Source: Pleomorphomonas sp. T1.2MG-36
Lineage (GTDB): Bacteria; Pseudomonadota; Alphaproteobacteria; Rhizobiales; Pleomorphomonadaceae
Reading direction: 5' to 3'
Assembly (NCBI RefSeq): GCF_950100655.1
Contig: NZ_CATNLY010000051.1
Coordinates: 124,001-188,000, forward strand
Length of the DNA stretch: 64,000 nucleotides
Shown: positions 7,882 to 16,349 of the stretch, piece by piece
Numbering within the stretch: position 1 is the first letter of the stretch
Layout of the letters: each line of letters opens with the position of its first letter
Notes under the pieces: generated by a model
What the model saw: the letters and a program-made list of their open reading frames with translations, nothing else
What the model was told of the DNA's origin: nothing
Databases searched by the model: none
Made by a program: the position numbers and the translations under genes

Positions 7882-8694
7882 ATGCTTCATGAAAACCCAT
7901 TGATGGCCGACATCGACGTCGACCACTGGCGCAACCTGCAGTCCCTCCTCCTCGAGTCGGCCAAAGAGAAGCGTCGCATCATCGTCATCCACGAGAGAGG
8001 CAAGATCCGGAAGTTCGCCCACTCGGCGAAGGCGGCCATCGTTCGTCCGATCTCCGAGGTTACGGACGCCCACAAGGATGCCGAGGCCATCTACGACGCC
8101 AACGTCGCTACCACGGACATGGTGGTGGTGATCGAGCGTTCCGCCTCGGACGCCTACTTCAAGGCGGTCCAGGACGCGTGGACGCCCGCCGACGATATCG
8201 ACGTCTACGTCCATCGCGCCTTCACGCTGATGGGGCGGTGCCACGACGGCATCGTCGTCTTCCCGGGACCGGCCAACTATCGGCTCGGCCTGCAGTGGCG
8301 CCTCGGGGCGAGCTATGCCGAAGTCGAGGCGGCGGTCCAGATCTTCGCCAAGCCGGAAACCTCGGTGGTGTTCGGCGTCTTCGAGGGCGATACGCTCTGG
8401 ACGACGCTGGTGCTGCACTTCGATGCCGCCCGCAAGATCGACGTGGTCACCACCGTCGACCCGACCGAGCTCAAGGCCGCCGGGAGCCGCGAGGCGGTGG
8501 TCGCCGAGGTCACCGAATGGGTCGGCAAGCAGTACGGAGCCGTGTCGCTGGGGCTTTACAGCGACAGGGTCGGCGCCGAACGCTTCCTGAAGGCGATCGA
8601 CAAACCCAAGGCTCTTGCCGAGTTGCGCCGCACCGATGCCCTGATTGCCAAGCCACTTCCGGCGCCTCTCGCCGCGGTGATCAAGCTGGCGTAG
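7882..8694 (+). CDS. Conserved-looking protein of unknown function in the sugar operon
   Basis: I do not recognise this 270-residue protein. It has no signal peptide or membrane helix and is soluble, with alternating beta and alpha character. Visible stretches include RIIVIHERGKIRKF (about 32-45), TDMVVVIERSASDAYF (about 78-93), a histidine- and cysteine-bearing segment (YVHRAF, GRCHDG at about 110-122), WRLGASYAEVEAAVQIF and a C-terminal alpha-rich region. It sits 16 bases after the galactosidase gene with a GGGAGG ribosome site and directly before the binding-protein gene. Its position suggests a role in handling the imported sugar or in controlling the hydrolase; that is inference from context only. 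A second ATG seven codons in (MADIDVD) is an alternative start. Confidence 0.75.
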   Translation: MLHENPLMADIDVDHWRNLQSLLLESAKEKRRIIVIHERGKIRKFAHSAKAAIVRPISEVTDAHKDAEAIYDANVATTDMVVVIERSASDAYFKAVQDAWTPADDIDVYVHRAFTLMGRCHDGIVVFPGPANYRLGLQWRLGASYAEVEAAVQIFAKPETSVVFGVFEGDTLWTTLVLHFDAARKIDVVTTVDPTELKAAGSREAVVAEVTEWVGKQYGAVSLGLYSDRVGAERFLKAIDKPKALAELRRTDALIAKPLPAPLAAVIKLA

Positions 8695-8752
8695 GTCCGG
8701 GCAACCCCCGGTCCGTTCACGACAACCGCCCGGGACCGCGACGGCCCCGGAC
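8695..8752 (+). other. Intercistronic stem-loop before the binding-protein gene
   Basis: GTCCGGG (8695-8701) can pair with CCCGGAC (8746-8752), with a further inner pairing of CGGTCC with GGGACCG. There is no U-run, so it is more likely an RNA-stability or processing element than a terminator. Confidence 0.35.
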
Positions 8753-8794
8753 GGGAGGAGCAATCAATCACCAATGGCAGTGGAGGAACATGCC

Positions 8795-9919
8795 ATGTTT
8801 TTGAACCGCAGAACCGTAATGACGGCGGCCTTTGCCGCCCTGCTCTCGTCGACCGCTGCGTTGCCGGCATTCGCCGCCGACGCCGATGCCCTGCTTGCCG
8901 ACTTGGCCGGCAAGGTGCTGAGTCTCGGTCCGAACGGCGAGCAGCCCCAGCCGGCCAGCAGCGTATCCCTGACCGATGAGGAGTTGGCCCAGGTCAAGGC
9001 CAAGCACGCGACCGCCGCCATCGTCATGCATTATGCCGGCAACGACTGGTCGCGCGCGCAGATCGACGGCCTCAAGACCCAGTTCGAGGCGATGGGCATC
9101 GAGGTTCTGGGCGTGACCGATGCCGGCTTCAAGCCGGAAAAGCAGGTGGCCGACATCGAGACCATGCTGGCCAAGAAGCCCGATATCATCGTCTCCATTC
9201 CCACCGATCCCACCGCGACCGCCGTCGCCTACAAGAAGGCCGCTGCCCAGGGCGTCAAGCTCGTGTTCATGGACAACGTTCCGAAGGGTCTCGAAGCCGG
9301 CAAGGATTACGTCTCGGTGGTGTCGGCCGACAACTACGGCAACGGCGTCGCCTCGGCCCTGCTGCTCGCCAAGGCGCTCAACGGCAAGGGCAATGTCGGC
9401 GTCGTCTACCACGCTGCCGATTTCTTCGTGACCAAGCAGCGCTACGACGGCTTCAAGAAGACCATCGCCGAGAACTTCCCCGACATCAAGATCGTTGCCG
9501 AGCAGGGCATCGGCGGGCCGAACTTCTCTGGCGACGCCGAGCGGGTGGCTGGCGCGATGATCACCGCCAACCGCAAGCTCAACGGCATCTGGGCGGTGTG
9601 GGACGTGCCGGCCGAGGGCGTGATTTCCGCCATTCGCTCGGTTGGAGCCGACAAGATCGTCATCGCCACCTGCGATCTCGGCGAGAACGTCGCCATCAAC
9701 ATGGCCCAGGACTCCTACGTCAAGGGCCTCGGCGCCCAGCGGCCGTTCGATCAGGGCGTGACGGAAGCGCTGCTGGCCGGTTACGGCCTCATCGGCAAGG
9801 CCGCGCCGAACTACGTCGCCTGGTCGGCGCTGCCGGTGTCGAAGGCCAACCTGGAGGAAGCCTGGCAGCAGGTCTACCACAAGCCGCTGCCCGACGACGT
9901 CAAGGGCGTCATGGAGTAA
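8795..9919 (+). CDS. Sugar ABC transporter substrate-binding protein (CUT2/RbsB-type)
   Basis: A 374-residue periplasmic binding protein of the ribose/xylose/rhamnose class. An N-terminal signal peptide (basic MFLNRR, hydrophobic core, cut near ALPAFAA at about residue 27) is followed by two Rossmann-like lobes: IVMHYAGNDWSRAQIDGLK, then FKPEKQVADIETMLAKKPD, and VSVVSADNYGNG at the hinge. The ATG at 8795 has GGAGG eight bases upstream; the in-frame ATG at 8774 is less well placed. It captures the sugar for the ATPase and permease downstream. Gene order and strand support one operon with the galactosidase. The ligand is not predictable, though a galactoside is plausible. Confidence 0.9.
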   Translation: MFLNRRTVMTAAFAALLSSTAALPAFAADADALLADLAGKVLSLGPNGEQPQPASSVSLTDEELAQVKAKHATAAIVMHYAGNDWSRAQIDGLKTQFEAMGIEVLGVTDAGFKPEKQVADIETMLAKKPDIIVSIPTDPTATAVAYKKAAAQGVKLVFMDNVPKGLEAGKDYVSVVSADNYGNGVASALLLAKALNGKGNVGVVYHAADFFVTKQRYDGFKKTIAENFPDIKIVAEQGIGGPNFSGDAERVAGAMITANRKLNGIWAVWDVPAEGVISAIRSVGADKIVIATCDLGENVAINMAQDSYVKGLGAQRPFDQGVTEALLAGYGLIGKAAPNYVAWSALPVSKANLEEAWQQVYHKPLPDDVKGVME

Positions 9920-9953
9920 TTGGATCGCGGGCTACCTCCTGGCCCGTGTTCAG

Positions 9954-9989
9954 TCCCGCGCCGGTTGGCTCCCCCCGGTCGGCGCGGGA
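9954..9989 (+). other. Strong intercistronic hairpin after the binding-protein gene
   Basis: A perfect 10-bp GC-rich stem (TCCCGCGCCG 9954-9963 with its complement 9980-9989) and a 16-nt loop lie 35 bases after the binding-protein stop. No U-run follows. Structures in this place commonly protect the upstream message and lower expression of downstream transporter genes. Confidence 0.6.
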
Positions 9990-10032
9990 TCACCCATGAC
10001 CCTTACGTTCGATACGCGGAGTTCAGCTCATC

Positions 10033-11634
10033 ATGTCAGCCGGTCCACTGGCTGCCGGATCGCCCCCTTCCCGGCAAGAAAGCGAAAGCGCGAACGACCT
10101 CGCCATCGCGATGAAGGGCATCACCAAGACGTTTGGCGGCGTGAAAGCTCTGTCCAACGTCAAACTGGAGGTTCGGCGCGGCGAGATCCACGCCTTGCTC
10201 GGCGGCAACGGAGCCGGCAAGTCGACGTTGCTCAAAATCCTGCGCGGTGTCCAGGCGCCGGACGCGGGGACCATCGACGTCAATGGCGTGCGGCTGAGCG
10301 AGCATTCGACCGAGGCGTCCCGCCGGGCCGGCATCGCGATGATCTTCCAGGAGATGAGCCTTATCCCGACGCTGACGGCGGCGCAGAACATCTTCCTCAA
10401 CCGGGAGCCGCGCGGTGTCGCCGGCCTGATCGACGACCGGCAATGCCGCGAACGAGCGAGGCAACTGTTCGAGGAGTTCCATGTCTCCATCGATCCGGAC
10501 GAGCTCGTCGCCAGCATGAGCGCCGGACAGCGCCAGTTGACGGAGATCGTCAAGGCGATTTCCCAGCGCAGCAAGGTGCTGGTCCTCGACGAGCCGTCAT
10601 CGGCTCTGACGGAAAGCGAAGTCGACCTGCTGTTCGACATTCTGCGAAAGCTGAAGGCCGACGGCGTCGCCATCATCTACGTGTCGCATCGCATGGAAGA
10701 GATCATGCGCATCGCCGACCGCGCCACCATCCTGCGGGACGGACAGTACGTGCTGACGGCGCCGCTCAGCGAGCTCACCCTCGATGCCATCATCTCCCAC
10801 ATCGTCGGCCAGGAAGGTCGCAACCTGTCGATGAGACAGGAGGGGACGGCGGCGGCTGGCGAGGTCATCCTCGAACTGCGCCATGCCTCGGGGCCGAGCA
10901 AGCCGATCGACGTCTCGCTCCAAGTGCGGCGCGGCGAGGTCGTCGGCGTCGCCGGCCTGCTGGGCAGCGGTCGCAGCTCGCTTGCCCGTCTCGTCTATGG
11001 CGTGACGCCGCTCGTTTCCGGCGAGATGCTGGTCAAGGGCAAACCGGTGCATTTGCGCAAGCCATCCGAAGCCATCGACGCGGGCATCGCCCTCATTCCC
11101 GAGAACCGGCTCACCGAGGGACTGGTCGTCACCCATTCGGTGGCCAGCAACATGTGCCTGCCGGTGCTCGACCGGCTCAGCCGCTGGTCGCTGGTGTCGG
11201 GGGCGAAGGTGGCCCAGCTCGTCGACCGGCACATCGAATGGCTGCGGGTGAAGACCGACTCGCGCGACGCCTCGATGCTGTCGCTGTCGGGCGGCAACCA
11301 GCAAAAGGTGGTGCTGGCCAAGGGGCTGGCAACGCTGCCTGACGTGCTGGTGCTCGATGAGCCCACCGCCGGCATCGACATCGGCAGCAAAACCGAGATC
11401 GTGACGCTGATCCGCGACATGGCGGCTGCCGGCAAGGCCGTGCTTCTGATCTCGTCCGAACCGGCGGAACTGATCGCCGCCTCCGACCGCATCGTGGTCA
11501 TGGCCGACGGCCGTCTCGCCGCCGGAGTCAGCATTGCCGAGATCGTCTCCAGCGACGACACCCCAGTGGAACGCCTTCAGCACGCCCAGCAACGCCTGCA
11601 ACTGCTGATCCAGAAGGTGAATGCAAATGATTGA
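10033..11634 (+). CDS. Sugar ABC transporter ATP-binding protein (two ABC domains, CUT2)
   Basis: A 533-residue protein with two fused nucleotide-binding domains, the arrangement of RbsA/XylG/MglA. The first half has Walker A GGNGAGKST (about 57-65), a SAGQRQL signature and Walker B LVLDEPSSAL. The second half has the degenerate Walker A GLLGSGRSS usual in this class, an intact LSGGNQQK signature and LVLDEPTAGID. It drives import through the permease encoded next. Its last codons overlap the permease start. The first 20 or so residues are a non-conserved leader, and an ATG at 10111 is a possible alternative start. Confidence 0.93.
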   Translation: MSAGPLAAGSPPSRQESESANDLAIAMKGITKTFGGVKALSNVKLEVRRGEIHALLGGNGAGKSTLLKILRGVQAPDAGTIDVNGVRLSEHSTEASRRAGIAMIFQEMSLIPTLTAAQNIFLNREPRGVAGLIDDRQCRERARQLFEEFHVSIDPDELVASMSAGQRQLTEIVKAISQRSKVLVLDEPSSALTESEVDLLFDILRKLKADGVAIIYVSHRMEEIMRIADRATILRDGQYVLTAPLSELTLDAIISHIVGQEGRNLSMRQEGTAAAGEVILELRHASGPSKPIDVSLQVRRGEVVGVAGLLGSGRSSLARLVYGVTPLVSGEMLVKGKPVHLRKPSEAIDAGIALIPENRLTEGLVVTHSVASNMCLPVLDRLSRWSLVSGAKVAQLVDRHIEWLRVKTDSRDASMLSLSGGNQQKVVLAKGLATLPDVLVLDEPTAGIDIGSKTEIVTLIRDMAAAGKAVLLISSEPAELIAASDRIVVMADGRLAAGVSIAEIVSSDDTPVERLQHAQQRLQLLIQKVNAND

Positions 11635-12613
11635 GCTTTCCTCCCCCTCGAAACCGGAGCCTTCGGTGCCCATGATGACCTATCTGCTTCGATCCTGGCG
11701 GCGCGGCATCATCTACATCGGCTTCGTGGCCATCTTCATCGTGTTCTCGATCACGCTGTCGGACCAGGGCTTCCTCGATCCGGACAACCTGCTCAACATC
11801 ATCCGTCAGACGGCGATGATCGCGCTGATGGCGGTGAGCATGACCTTCGTGCTGGCGGCCGGTGAAATCGATCTTTCGGTCGGCGCCGTCGCCGGTCTGG
11901 CTTCGGTCGTGACCGCCATCGTGATTCACGACTACGGCTTTCTCGGAGGCGTGCTGGCGGGCCTGGCCTCCGGCGTGCTGATCGGCCTCGTCAACGGGCT
12001 TCTGACGACGCGCATCGGCATTCCCTCCTTCCTGACTACGCTTGCCACCATGGGCATCGCCACCGGCACCGCGATGTGGATCTCGCAAACGGCGGCTATC
12101 CCGATCCTCAATAGCGCCTATTCGTTCGTATTCGGCGGCGGCAACATCGGCACGATTCCCGTCCTGTTCATCTGGGTACTGGTGATCGGCATCGCCGGCC
12201 ACATCGGCCTCAAGAAGTGTTCGTTCGGTCGCCGTGTCCTCGCCACCGGAGGCAACGAGACGGCGGCTCACTACAGCGGTGTCGACACCCTCAGGATCAA
12301 GCTCAGCGTGCTGCTGATGTCATCGACCATGGCGGCGCTGGCGGGCATGCTCTATGCCGGGCGTCTCCAGTCCGGGCGCTATCAGTTCGGCGAAGGCGAC
12401 GAAATGTCGGTGATCGCGGCGGCTGTGCTCGGCGGCACCAGCCTGATGGGAGGCACGGGCACCATCATCGGCTCCATCGTCGGAGCGCTGATGATCGGCC
12501 TTATCAACAACGGCCTCATCCTGTTCGGCCTCGACTACAGCCAGCAGCTCATCGCCCGGGGCGGGATCATCGTTCTTGCGGTGGCCCTCAGCCAGCGCGG
12601 CCCGCGCCGTTGA
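11627..12613 (+). CDS. Sugar ABC transporter permease (CUT2/RbsC-type)
   Basis: A 328-residue polytopic inner-membrane permease with about eight to ten helices. The family signature is clear: GEIDLSVGAVAGLASVV at about 85-101, the RIGIPSFLTTLATMG stretch, and GNETAAHYSGVDTLRIK as the cytoplasmic loop that contacts the ATPase. The ATG at 11627 overlaps the ATPase stop by eight bases and has AGAAGG nine bases upstream; an ATG six bases earlier is too close to that site. It completes a binding-protein/ATPase/permease set. A strong hairpin follows the stop. Confidence 0.92.
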   Translation: MIELSSPSKPEPSVPMMTYLLRSWRRGIIYIGFVAIFIVFSITLSDQGFLDPDNLLNIIRQTAMIALMAVSMTFVLAAGEIDLSVGAVAGLASVVTAIVIHDYGFLGGVLAGLASGVLIGLVNGLLTTRIGIPSFLTTLATMGIATGTAMWISQTAAIPILNSAYSFVFGGGNIGTIPVLFIWVLVIGIAGHIGLKKCSFGRRVLATGGNETAAHYSGVDTLRIKLSVLLMSSTMAALAGMLYAGRLQSGRYQFGEGDEMSVIAAAVLGGTSLMGGTGTIIGSIVGALMIGLINNGLILFGLDYSQQLIARGGIIVLAVALSQRGPRR

Positions 12614-12619
12614 CCAGAC

Positions 12620-12651
12620 GGCCGTCGGTGCCGGATAAGGTGCCGACGGCC
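12620..12651 (+). terminator. Hairpin terminator candidate after the sugar transporter genes
   Basis: GGCCGTCGG (12620-12628) pairs perfectly with CCGACGGCC (12643-12651), with additional inner pairs, six bases after the permease stop. There is no U-run, so termination would be partial or factor-dependent. Confidence 0.5.
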
Positions 12652-12775
12652 CATTGCAACCAGAAGCAGGATTTCCATACGGCCCGAATTCCGGTCTTGT
12701 CGATCGCCTTTCGACGCGACATCAACAAGGGTGCCGGAATCGTCCTATGCAGCCAGTAACGAGGAGTATGTTCGG

Positions 12776-13801
12776 GTGAAGCGGGTAACTTTGCGTGACA
12801 TCGCCTCCGAGGCACAGGTTTCCCTGGCCACGGTGGACCGCGTCCTGAATGGCCGTTCCGGCGTCAGCGAGGACGCCGAGGCCCGCGTGCGAAAGGCCAT
12901 GGAGGTGCTGCGCTTCAAGAGCCAGACCGTGGAGGCCAGCGCTACCGGCGAACGGGAATATCGCCTGTCCTTCATCATACCGCGCGGCCCCAAGAACACC
13001 TTCATGGTGGAGATGCGCAACTACGTCGAGACGCTCGGCGGCAACATGGCGGCGCAGGGTACCCTGCTGTCCGTTTCGGACTATGGCGAGCTCGACGAGA
13101 ACGAGCTCACCGACGTCCTGGCGGCCGTCAATCCGGAGAGCTGCATGGGCGTCGCCGTGGTGGCGATCGACTCGGTCCCCGTTCGCGAGGCCATAGACAG
13201 CCTGGTCCAGAAGGGCGTCGGTGTAGTGACGCTGGTGTCCGACGTCACGCCGTCGAGGCGCTTCCACAGCGTCGGACCCAACAATGTGGGCGCCGGCCGG
13301 CTAGCCGGCTCGCTGATCGGCAAGTTCGCTCGCCGCCAGACGGGGTCGGTCGGCCTGATTGGCTCCATGACCCTGCGCGATCAGGCCGATCGCCGCCTTG
13401 GCTTCGAGCAGGTGATATCCCGCGAGTACGGCTTCCTGAAGATACTGCCCGTCATCGACGGCCGAGACGACAGCACGGTTACCATCGAGGTGGTCCGCCA
13501 GCTGCTGCGCGACCACGACGACCTCATCGGCCTTTACAACATCGGCGCCGGCAATCGCGGCGTTATCGAAGCGCTCGGTGAAAGCGAGCGCAAGGACGAT
13601 ATCGCCGTCGTCGTTCACGAGCTGACGCGCCACGCCCGCCGGGCACTGGTGTCCGGCACCTTCGACGCCGTCATCAACCAGAACTACAAGATCGAGGTCG
13701 ACTACGCGATCCAGGCGCTCAAGGCCTATGTCGACAGTGACGTCACCGCCCTGCCGCCGCCGGTCCAGCTCGACATCTACATGCGCGACAATCTGCCGTG
13801 A
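12776..13801 (+). CDS. LacI family transcriptional regulator of the sugar operon
   Basis: A 341-residue regulator with the LacI helix-turn-helix and hinge at the very N-terminus (LRDIASEAQVSLATVDRVLNG, residues about 5-25) and a periplasmic-binding-protein-like sensor domain, with VGPNNVGAGRLAGSLIG and QADRRLGFEQV typical of the sugar-binding type. The GTG at 12776 is chosen because GAGGAG lies nine bases upstream and it places the DNA-binding domain at the N-terminus; the in-frame ATG at 12731 adds an unconserved leader. Being adjacent to and co-oriented with the transporter operon, it most likely represses it until the sugar appears. It may have its own promoter, since a terminator-like hairpin precedes it. 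Confidence 0.88.
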   Translation: MKRVTLRDIASEAQVSLATVDRVLNGRSGVSEDAEARVRKAMEVLRFKSQTVEASATGEREYRLSFIIPRGPKNTFMVEMRNYVETLGGNMAAQGTLLSVSDYGELDENELTDVLAAVNPESCMGVAVVAIDSVPVREAIDSLVQKGVGVVTLVSDVTPSRRFHSVGPNNVGAGRLAGSLIGKFARRQTGSVGLIGSMTLRDQADRRLGFEQVISREYGFLKILPVIDGRDDSTVTIEVVRQLLRDHDDLIGLYNIGAGNRGVIEALGESERKDDIAVVVHELTRHARRALVSGTFDAVINQNYKIEVDYAIQALKAYVDSDVTALPPPVQLDIYMRDNLP

Positions 13802-13807
13802 CGAACG

Positions 13808-13833
13808 GCCGAGGCGGCCCTGGCCGTCTCGGC
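13808..13833. terminator. Hairpin between convergent lacI-type and pirin genes
   Basis: GCCGAG (13808-13813) pairs with CTCGGC (13828-13833) around an inner GGCC/GGCC pairing, in the 48 bp between two convergent stops. It could serve both transcripts. There is no U-run. Confidence 0.4.
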
Positions 13834-13849
13834 ACTCCCCGAATGTCCG

Positions 13850-14737
13850 CTACTCGGCGGAGCCGGCATGGCTCGCCCGGATCAGCTTGGCCGGGTCGCC
13901 GAACTTGCCGGCGCGATAATCGGCATAGGCCTCACGGATTTCGTCCTCGCTGTTCATGACGAAGGGGCCGTGCGCCACCAGCGGCGCGTCGATCGGCGTG
14001 GCATGGCCGAACAGCAGCACGGCGTCGTCGGCGGCGCCGACGATGAAGCTGTCGTCGTCATCGGTGAGTTCCACCAGGTGGTACTTGTCCACCGACGTGC
14101 CGGCGATGTCGACCCGGCCGGAGACGATGTAGAGGAAGACGTGCCGCCCCTTCTCGACCTGGAGGGCAGCCTTGGCACCGGCCTTCAGCTCCACCCAGGA
14201 CAGGAAGACTTCCGTCAGAGACTTGATCGGGCCGGTGGCGCCGCCGAACTCGCCGGAAACCAGGTGGAGCGTGCCGTTGCCGGCGGCGATCGACAGGGCG
14301 GGAATGTCAGCCCGCTGCACGCCGGTGTAGCGTGGCTCGGTCATCTTCAGCGGAGGCGGCAGGTTCACCCAGAGCTGCAGGATTTCCAGCGGCCCGCCTT
14401 CGCGTTTGAAGGCCTCCGGCGACAGCTCGGCATGGACGAGGCCCGAACCGGCGGTCATCCATTGCACGCCGCCGGCTTCGATGATGCTCTCGTGGCCGCC
14501 GCTGTCGAGGTGCGACAGGCTGCCCTGGAGGATGAAGGTCACTGTCTCGAAGCCGCGATGAGGGTGCGGGCCGAAGGGCAGGCCGCGGTTGCCGGGCGGG
14601 TAGATCTGCGGGCCGTGGTGGTTGAGAAACAGGAAGGGATCGACCTGTTCGACGTCAGGTCCCGGCAGCGGCCGGCGGGTGACGAGATCGGCGATGTCGT
14701 CGCGGTGGGCAGGGTGGACGGCGAGAACGCTACGCAT
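13850..14737 (-). CDS. Pirin family protein
   Basis: A 295-residue bicupin of the pirin family. The N-terminal cupin carries the metal-site motif GPHPHRGFETVT (about 56-67), VQWMTAGSGLVHAE (about 92-105, including the further histidine and glutamate ligands) and the FLFLNHHGP start. The C-terminal domain has VFLYIVSGRVDIAG. Bacterial pirins bind iron; some have quercetin dioxygenase activity and others act as regulatory partners of enzymes. AGGGG stands five bases before the ATG. The gene is monocistronic and diverges from an MFS transporter; context gives no specific substrate. Confidence 0.92.
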   Translation of the reverse strand: MRSVLAVHPAHRDDIADLVTRRPLPGPDVEQVDPFLFLNHHGPQIYPPGNRGLPFGPHPHRGFETVTFILQGSLSHLDSGGHESIIEAGGVQWMTAGSGLVHAELSPEAFKREGGPLEILQLWVNLPPPLKMTEPRYTGVQRADIPALSIAAGNGTLHLVSGEFGGATGPIKSLTEVFLSWVELKAGAKAALQVEKGRHVFLYIVSGRVDIAGTSVDKYHLVELTDDDDSFIVGAADDAVLLFGHATPIDAPLVAHGPFVMNSEDEIREAYADYRAGKFGDPAKLIRASHAGSAE

Positions 14738-15007
14738 GAAGGCCCCTTCCAGCTGGCTACGCAGTTCCGCCTAATATAGGCCACAATCGAAAACGGGCAA
14801 CTCGTCGTGGCACGGGATCGACCCCAGGGACGCGACGCGTGGGGCGCCCACCCGCAAGCCGGCGGATGGAAGCCGTGTTGGCGCCAGAGAAAGCTCTCGG
14901 CACACGGCGCGAAGATCGCTATGAGGCAGAAGGGGCGGTGTCCGTTGGCGCTCGGCTCCGAGAACGGCGGGCAGTCCGGCCGACGCGCGCCGGAAGGTGA
15001 GGACGAT

Positions 15008-16306
15008 ATGCAAGACGTGATGCGGTCCGGCTCGAAGAAAATCGCCTTGAGACTTCTGCCGCTGCTTTGCCTTGGCTATGTGGCCGCCTATCTCGATCGC
15101 ATCAACGTCAGCTTCGCCGCCCTTCAGCTGAACGAGGATCTCAGCCTGTCGCCGGCCGCCTATGGCCTTGGGGCCGGGCTGTTCTTTGCCGGCTACGTGT
15201 TGTTCGAGGTGCCGAGCAACCTCATCCTGCGGCGGGTCGGGGCGAAGCTGTGGATCTCCCGGATCATGATCAGCTGGGGCGTCATCTCCGCGCTGACGGC
15301 CTTCGTCCACAACGAGGCGACGTTCTATCTCTGCCGGTTTCTTCTGGGCATTGCCGAGGCGGGCTTTCTGCCGGGCGTCATTCTCTACCTCAATCAATGG
15401 CTGCTGCCGAAGGACCGCGCGCGGGCGCTGTCCGTGCTCGCGTCCTCGACGGCGGTGGCCGGGCTGGTGGGCAGTCCGCTGTCGATGTGGCTCCTCGGCA
15501 TGGATGGCTTGTGGGGTGTGCGCGGCTGGCAGTGGCTGTTCGCCTTGGAAGGCATACCGGCGGTCGTCCTCGGCGTGCTGGTCCTTCTGGTGCTGCCGAA
15601 CACCCCCATGGCGGCGAAATGGCTGACGGACGGGGAGAAGTCCGCTCTTCAAGGCGCGCTGGACAGGGAAGCGGGATATCTTGCGCTCCACCAGTTCAAC
15701 CTGCTCGGACGCAGCCTGTTCTGGAAGGCCGGCCTGTTGGGGACCGTCTATTTCTGCATGGTGCTGGGCATGTACGGCGTGGCGTTCTGGATGCCGCAGA
15801 TCCTGAAGGATGTCCTCGGCGGCACGGACCTGTCGCTGCTCGGCTGGTACAACGCCATCCCGTTCCTGGCGGCGATTGTCGGCATGCTGGCCATCGGCTG
15901 GAGCTCCGACCGCCTCGGCGAGCGGAAGCTGCATGTGATCGGCGCGCTCGTGCTGGCATCCGTCGGCTGCGTTCTCGCCGGCATGGCCACCGGACTCGTC
16001 GGGACCCTCGTCGCGTTGTCGCTGGCCCTGATCGGGCTCTGGTCGGTGATCGGTCCGTTCTGGGCGTTCACCACGGCGCGCATGGGCGGCCTTGCCGCGG
16101 CCGTCGGGGTGGCGCTGATCAACTCGATCGGCAACACCGGTGGCTTCTTCGGCCCCTACATCATGGGGGGATTGAAGAGTGCCACCGCCGACTATCGGGT
16201 CGGGCTCTACGTGCTGGCGCTCGTCCTCATCGTCGGCGTGGTCTCGATGGCGCTCGTGCGCGGCGACAAGCCGGCGGCGCAAGTCACCGCGCCGCCGCAC
16301 CGCTGA
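15008..16306 (+). CDS. MFS transporter, anion:cation symporter (phthalate/tartrate-like) family
   Basis: A 432-residue major facilitator with twelve predicted helices. The N-terminus has the family-specific pattern LDRINVSFAALQLNEDL and VLFEVPSNLILRRVGAKLWI, typical of the anion:cation symporter family that moves organic acids such as tartrate, glucarate or 4-hydroxyphenylacetate. A long open stretch precedes it, but the ATG at 15008 has a GAGG site a few bases upstream and gives the normal N-terminus. It stands alone between divergent pirin and convergent CDF genes, so no pathway context identifies the substrate. Confidence 0.88.
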   Translation: MQDVMRSGSKKIALRLLPLLCLGYVAAYLDRINVSFAALQLNEDLSLSPAAYGLGAGLFFAGYVLFEVPSNLILRRVGAKLWISRIMISWGVISALTAFVHNEATFYLCRFLLGIAEAGFLPGVILYLNQWLLPKDRARALSVLASSTAVAGLVGSPLSMWLLGMDGLWGVRGWQWLFALEGIPAVVLGVLVLLVLPNTPMAAKWLTDGEKSALQGALDREAGYLALHQFNLLGRSLFWKAGLLGTVYFCMVLGMYGVAFWMPQILKDVLGGTDLSLLGWYNAIPFLAAIVGMLAIGWSSDRLGERKLHVIGALVLASVGCVLAGMATGLVGTLVALSLALIGLWSVIGPFWAFTTARMGGLAAAVGVALINSIGNTGGFFGPYIMGGLKSATADYRVGLYVLALVLIVGVVSMALVRGDKPAAQVTAPPHR

Positions 16307-16349
16307 CGAGAGACATGGACTCGCCGTCCAAGCGGACCTCGGGCGAAGA

